From assembly GCA_002840835.1 (NCBI GenBank), contig PHCQ01000036.1, forward strand, positions 1 through 48,352: a stretch of 48,352 bases of DNA, read 5' to 3'. A model generated the notes under the pieces. That model had not been told where the DNA came from, did no database searches, and saw only the letters and a list, made by a program, of their open reading frames with translations. Each line of letters begins with the position of its first letter. Position 1 is the stretch's first letter. Source of the stretch: Betaproteobacteria bacterium HGW-Betaproteobacteria-16. Its GTDB lineage: Bacteria > Pseudomonadota > Gammaproteobacteria > Burkholderiales > Burkholderiaceae_C. The position numbers and the translations under genes are program-made. Below are positions 44,985 to 48,352 of this stretch, piece after piece.

Positions 44985-47576
44985 GTGAAACCCATCGAGA
45001 CAAGCATCCCGCCGCTTCAAGAAGCGCAGGCCAGCGACCGACAAAGCGAGTCGTTGGGATGGATTGCACTCCTGATCAGCCTGGCAGCAACCATCCTGGT
45101 GCCGCTGGTGTACTTCACCACCTCCAACCAGCTGGAGACCGTGGTCACGGCGCTGATGGCCGTGATAGGCTGGACGTGCTGGGTGCTGCTTCGAATCGGC
45201 CATCGTCAGTACATCGCTCACGCCCTGGTGTTCGCGGTGTTGACGGTGGCGGTGATGGGCGCCGTGGCATTCGGATCGGTGCGCACCAGCTCCAGCTTCC
45301 TCTTCGTGGGGGCGGTGGCCGCTGCCGGCATCTTCCTGGGTCGACAAGCCCTCATCGCTGCGGTGGCGTTCAGCGTGATTTCCCTGGGCGGTCTGATCGC
45401 AGCGGAAGCGAACGGCCTTCTCCGCCCTGCAGACTTTCAGGTTGGCCTCAAGAACTGGTGGACGCAAGCGTTCACGCTGATCGTGGTGGCTGCCATGGTC
45501 TATTACAGCCGCGTACAGATCGAAACGACGTCGGCCGAGCTGGCCAATGAGCTGGAACGCAGGAAGCGCACCGAAAAGAAGCTCGACCGCAACCAGGAGC
45601 GCTTCGCCCGCATCTTTCGAACCAGCCCCAGCCCCATGATTGCGCAGTCGGCAAGAACCGGTGCCATTCTGGATGTGAACCCGGCGTTTGAGCGCTGCTA
45701 CGGCTACTCGCGTGAGGCCGTTCTGGGTCAGTCGGACGAAATGCTCTGGGCCGACCCCGGGCAGCGTGTGGCCTACACCGCCCGACTGTTCGAATTGCGC
45801 CAGGTGCAACTGTTTCGATGCACCGCGTTGCGTGCGGATGGCAGCACCTTCGAGGCTCACATTTCCAGCGAAATGGGCAATGACCGGGAAGACAAGCTCA
45901 TCATCACCACCGTGAGTGATATCAGCGAACTGGCGCAGGCGCTGGACAAGCTGCGTCGCTCGGAAGATCGGTTTGCGAAGGCCTTCAACTTCAGCCCGCT
46001 GAACATGACCATCACGCGCGTTTCGGATGGCTCCTTCATTGAAGTCAACGAAGGTGCCGACCGCGTGCAGGGGCTGTCGGCTCGGGAACTCAAGGGCAAG
46101 ACCACCCTGGAGGTAGGAGCATGGCTCACACAGTCCGACCGGGACGCCTTCGTCTTGAAGTTGCAAAGCGAAGGACGCATTCACAACTACGACACCCGCA
46201 TGCGCCACAAGGATGGCAAGTTGGTCGACACACGGTTGTGGGCCGAACTGATCGAGATCGACGGGGAACCGTGCATTCTTTCCTGCACCGTCGACATCAG
46301 CGCCGAAAAACGCCGGGAGGCCTTATTGCTGGATGTGGCCCGCGGCGTAACCGGCAAGACCGGAGAAGACTTTTTTCCAGCCCTCACCCGGCACATGGCA
46401 CTCTCCCTGGACGCTGACATGGTGATCGTGGGTGAGTTGAGGTCCGAGAAGAAAGTAAAGACGCTTTCGGTCTGGCGCGAGGGCGGGCAAAGCCGAAACT
46501 TCAATTTCACCACCCATGACACGCCCTGCGACCAGACGCTGCACGAGCCCGGTCTCTGCGTGCACACCGAACAACTGGCTGCCAGGTTCCCCGACGGCAA
46601 GTCCCTGGTCGCTGCGGGCTTCGAGGCCTACGTGGGCCAGTCGATGCGGGATGAGCAAGGTGTGGTCATTGGTGTGCTCAGCGCCATGTGGAAGCGCCCC
46701 ATCGTCCTCACACCCGAGATGCAGGCCCTGATGTCCATCTTCGCGAGCCGGGCCAATGCCGAACTGTTGCGCCTGAAGCGGGATCGGGAAATCCGGCACC
46801 TCAATGAAACGCTGGAGCTGCGTGTGAGGGAGCGCACCGCCGACCTGCAACGCCTCAACAGCGAGCTCGACTCTTTCGCCTATTCGGTGTCACACGATCT
46901 GAAGTCCCCACTGCGTTCGATCGACGGTTTCACCCAGATCCTGGGCGATCATCTGGCTGGACGCCTCACAGAAGAAGAGCAGGTGCTGTTCGATCGGATA
47001 CTTGCCTCGACCCACCGCATGAGCAACCTGATTGCCGACATGCTGGCTCTTGCCCGGGTGAGTCAGGGCAAGCTGGAGCTCCAGACGGTTGACCTCAGCC
47101 GCATGGTGCGCGAGATCCTGGATCAGGAACTGGCCAGGCAACCCCAGCGCAAGGTGGAGCTTCGCATCACCCCCGGCCTGAGCGCGAGGTGCGATGCCCG
47201 CCTCACGCGGATCGCGCTGGCGAACCTGCTGGTCAACGCCTTGAAATACACACGCAAGCAGGCCGCTCCCCTGATCGAGTTCGGCCAGCTGGCGGCTGCA
47301 CCGGGCTTGCCGCCCGATTTTTATGTGCGGGACAACGGCGTTGGCTTCGACATGGCATTGGCCGACCAATTGTTCAAACCCTTCCAGCGCCTGCACATGC
47401 CCAGCGAGTTCGAGGGCACAGGCATCGGTCTTGCCACTGTGCGCCGGATCATCGAGCGCCACGGCGGCAGCATCAGCGGCCACGGCGAGCCCGGTGCAGG
47501 CGCCACCTTCGCCTTTCACCTTGAACCTGTCTGGCCGCAAGAGAAGGCGAACAGAACCACGCCAACGCAAGCCTGA
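44985..47576 (+). CDS. PAS-PAS-GAF membrane sensor histidine kinase
   Basis: An 863-residue sensor kinase. Residues about 20-175 form a multi-helix membrane sensor; a helix leads to PAS 1 (about 200-315, RIFRTSPSPMIAQSARTG) and PAS 2 (about 325-445, KAFNFSPLNMTITRVSDG), followed by a GAF-like domain (about 450-605), a coiled coil and HisKA with phospho-acceptor H637 in SVSHDLKSPLRS. The HATPase has NLLVNALKYT, RDNGVGFDM and GTGIGLATVRRI. The start is GTG at 44985 with a poor ribosome site. No receiver-domain gene is nearby, so its partner is elsewhere. The signal is unknown. Confidence 0.93.
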   Translation: MKPIETSIPPLQEAQASDRQSESLGWIALLISLAATILVPLVYFTTSNQLETVVTALMAVIGWTCWVLLRIGHRQYIAHALVFAVLTVAVMGAVAFGSVRTSSSFLFVGAVAAAGIFLGRQALIAAVAFSVISLGGLIAAEANGLLRPADFQVGLKNWWTQAFTLIVVAAMVYYSRVQIETTSAELANELERRKRTEKKLDRNQERFARIFRTSPSPMIAQSARTGAILDVNPAFERCYGYSREAVLGQSDEMLWADPGQRVAYTARLFELRQVQLFRCTALRADGSTFEAHISSEMGNDREDKLIITTVSDISELAQALDKLRRSEDRFAKAFNFSPLNMTITRVSDGSFIEVNEGADRVQGLSARELKGKTTLEVGAWLTQSDRDAFVLKLQSEGRIHNYDTRMRHKDGKLVDTRLWAELIEIDGEPCILSCTVDISAEKRREALLLDVARGVTGKTGEDFFPALTRHMALSLDADMVIVGELRSEKKVKTLSVWREGGQSRNFNFTTHDTPCDQTLHEPGLCVHTEQLAARFPDGKSLVAAGFEAYVGQSMRDEQGVVIGVLSAMWKRPIVLTPEMQALMSIFASRANAELLRLKRDREIRHLNETLELRVRERTADLQRLNSELDSFAYSVSHDLKSPLRSIDGFTQILGDHLAGRLTEEEQVLFDRILASTHRMSNLIADMLALARVSQGKLELQTVDLSRMVREILDQELARQPQRKVELRITPGLSARCDARLTRIALANLLVNALKYTRKQAAPLIEFGQLAAAPGLPPDFYVRDNGVGFDMALADQLFKPFQRLHMPSEFEGTGIGLATVRRIIERHGGSISGHGEPGAGATFAFHLEPVWPQEKANRTTPTQA

Positions 47577-47590
47577 AAACTCACGCCTAC

Positions 47591-48352
47591 ATGGAATACC
47601 TCCCCGTCGACGACGATCCGTTGAGCCCCAACCTGCCCAACGCCATTGAGCAGCAACAGCGTCAGGTTGTGCGTTCGCTGCTCCTGACCGTCTGCTGCTT
47701 CATGCCAGTCATTTTTCTGGCCTTGCTTGATCGCAGCGGTTTCACACCCCTGACCGGCGTGGTGGGCGCCTTGTGTGTCTTTGTCTGGGTCCTCTGGCTC
47801 CCCTTTCAGCTGGGGCGCACGCGGCTGGTGGCGCACTGGTTGATCTGCGGCCTGCTGGCCACTTCCACGCTGGCGCTGTACTACGAGGGCACGGTGCGCA
47901 GTTCGGCTGTGCTGGCCATGATGGCGGGCGTGATCATGGCAGGTACCTTCCTGCCCAAACTGAGTCTTGCGGCCGTGGGCGTGTACTGCATTGCGGTGCT
48001 CGGCGCCTTCAACTGGATGGAGCAGCAAGGCATGCTCGGCAGCCAGTTGTTACCCGTCACCTGGGTGGTCTGGGTCATCCAGGCGGGCGTGATCGCAGCG
48101 ATTCTGGTCAGCATGTTTTTTGGCCGGCATCGCCTCATCGAGGCTTACCACAGCCAGGCCCAGAGCCTGCTCAAGGCACAGGTTGCCCAGGAAGGCCTGC
48201 GCGCCAGTGAGAAGCGCTTCAAGACGCTGTTCCGGAACAACCCGGCGGCCTGCCTGGTGCAGTCGGTTGAAGCGAAGGTGGTGATCGATGCCAATGATGC
48301 TTTCCTGACACTCACCGGCTACAGGCGGGAAGAGGTGCAAGGGCAACTGCCA
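47591..48352 (+). CDS. Membrane PAS sensor protein, cut by window edge
   Basis: The first 254 residues of a sensor that continues past the window. After a polar start, residues about 28-180 hold five to six membrane helices, then a short coiled coil (about 182-200) and the beginning of a PAS domain (FKTLFRNNPAACLVQSVEAK, NDAFLTLTGYRREEVQGQ). The plan copies the membrane-PAS part of the kinase just upstream. It starts 14 bases after the kinase stop, so they are probably co-transcribed. The output could be a kinase or a diguanylate cyclase. Confidence 0.9.
   Translation, partial: MEYLPVDDDPLSPNLPNAIEQQQRQVVRSLLLTVCCFMPVIFLALLDRSGFTPLTGVVGALCVFVWVLWLPFQLGRTRLVAHWLICGLLATSTLALYYEGTVRSSAVLAMMAGVIMAGTFLPKLSLAAVGVYCIAVLGAFNWMEQQGMLGSQLLPVTWVVWVIQAGVIAAILVSMFFGRHRLIEAYHSQAQSLLKAQVAQEGLRASEKRFKTLFRNNPAACLVQSVEAKVVIDANDAFLTLTGYRREEVQGQLP

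Noticed and set aside
44874..46208. Minus-strand open frame of 444 codons
   Set aside because: It is antisense to the histidine kinase and shows no domain.

Overview
The window looks like chromosomal DNA of a denitrifying betaproteobacterium of the Burkholderiales, most probably Comamonadaceae (Hydrogenophaga-like). This rests on high G+C, dense ATGA/TGATG-coupled genes, several TRAP transporters, a phasin, the dapA-bamC pair, a clade I nitrous-oxide reductase cluster and a G+C-rich dispersed intergenic repeat. The genus is an inference. No rRNA, tRNA, CRISPR array, insertion sequence or prophage was recognised.

Layout. 1-6.0 kb: a TRAP solute-uptake locus with two paralogous binding proteins on either side of a LysR regulator, plus a DUF1445 enzyme. 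6.0-7.6 kb: rdgC and crcB. 7.6-18.4 kb: a nitrous-oxide respiration cluster, in order DUF2946-like small protein, nosZ, nosR, nosD, nosF, nosY, nosL, a second nosL-like gene, a lipoprotein cytochrome c and an apbE/nosX-like gene. 18.4-21.0 kb: an NsrR-like Rrf2 regulator, divergent from a Tat-exported sulfide:quinone-reductase-like flavoprotein and a small DUF5368-like membrane protein. 21.0-26.5 kb: phasin, a 59-residue small protein, parC and parE. 26.6-31.3 kb: an MFS transporter, a 40-residue membrane peptide and a methyltransferase in a chain of overlapping start/stop codons, then dapA, bamC and an Ala/Glu-rich lipoprotein. 31.5-38.1 kb: an unknown gene, a RoxA-like ribosomal oxygenase, an FKBP prolyl isomerase, and a TakPQM-like TRAP operon ending in dut. 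38.4-41.5 kb: the isoprenoid set dxs-ispA-xseB. 41.8-48.35 kb: a Rieske oxygenase, an EamA exporter, a mercaptopyruvate-type sulfurtransferase, a large PAS/GAF histidine kinase and a second membrane sensor cut by the window edge.

The most interesting part is 7.6-21.0 kb. Three FNR/NNR-type boxes (7645-7658, 16895-16908, 19139-19152) lie before the nos operon, the cytochrome c gene and the flavoprotein gene. The last is centred 41.5 bp upstream of the start expected from a good -10. A 17-bp palindrome resembling an NsrR operator overlaps the -10 of the cytochrome promoter, and an NsrR-like gene lies 1.5 kb away. This suggests one oxygen/NO-controlled unit in which a sulfide-type quinone reductase may feed N2O reduction. 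Several parts depart from the textbook: two different NosL proteins in tandem, a NosX/ApbE protein lacking its expected metal-site Asp and Thr, and a NosR with a long C-terminal membrane extension.
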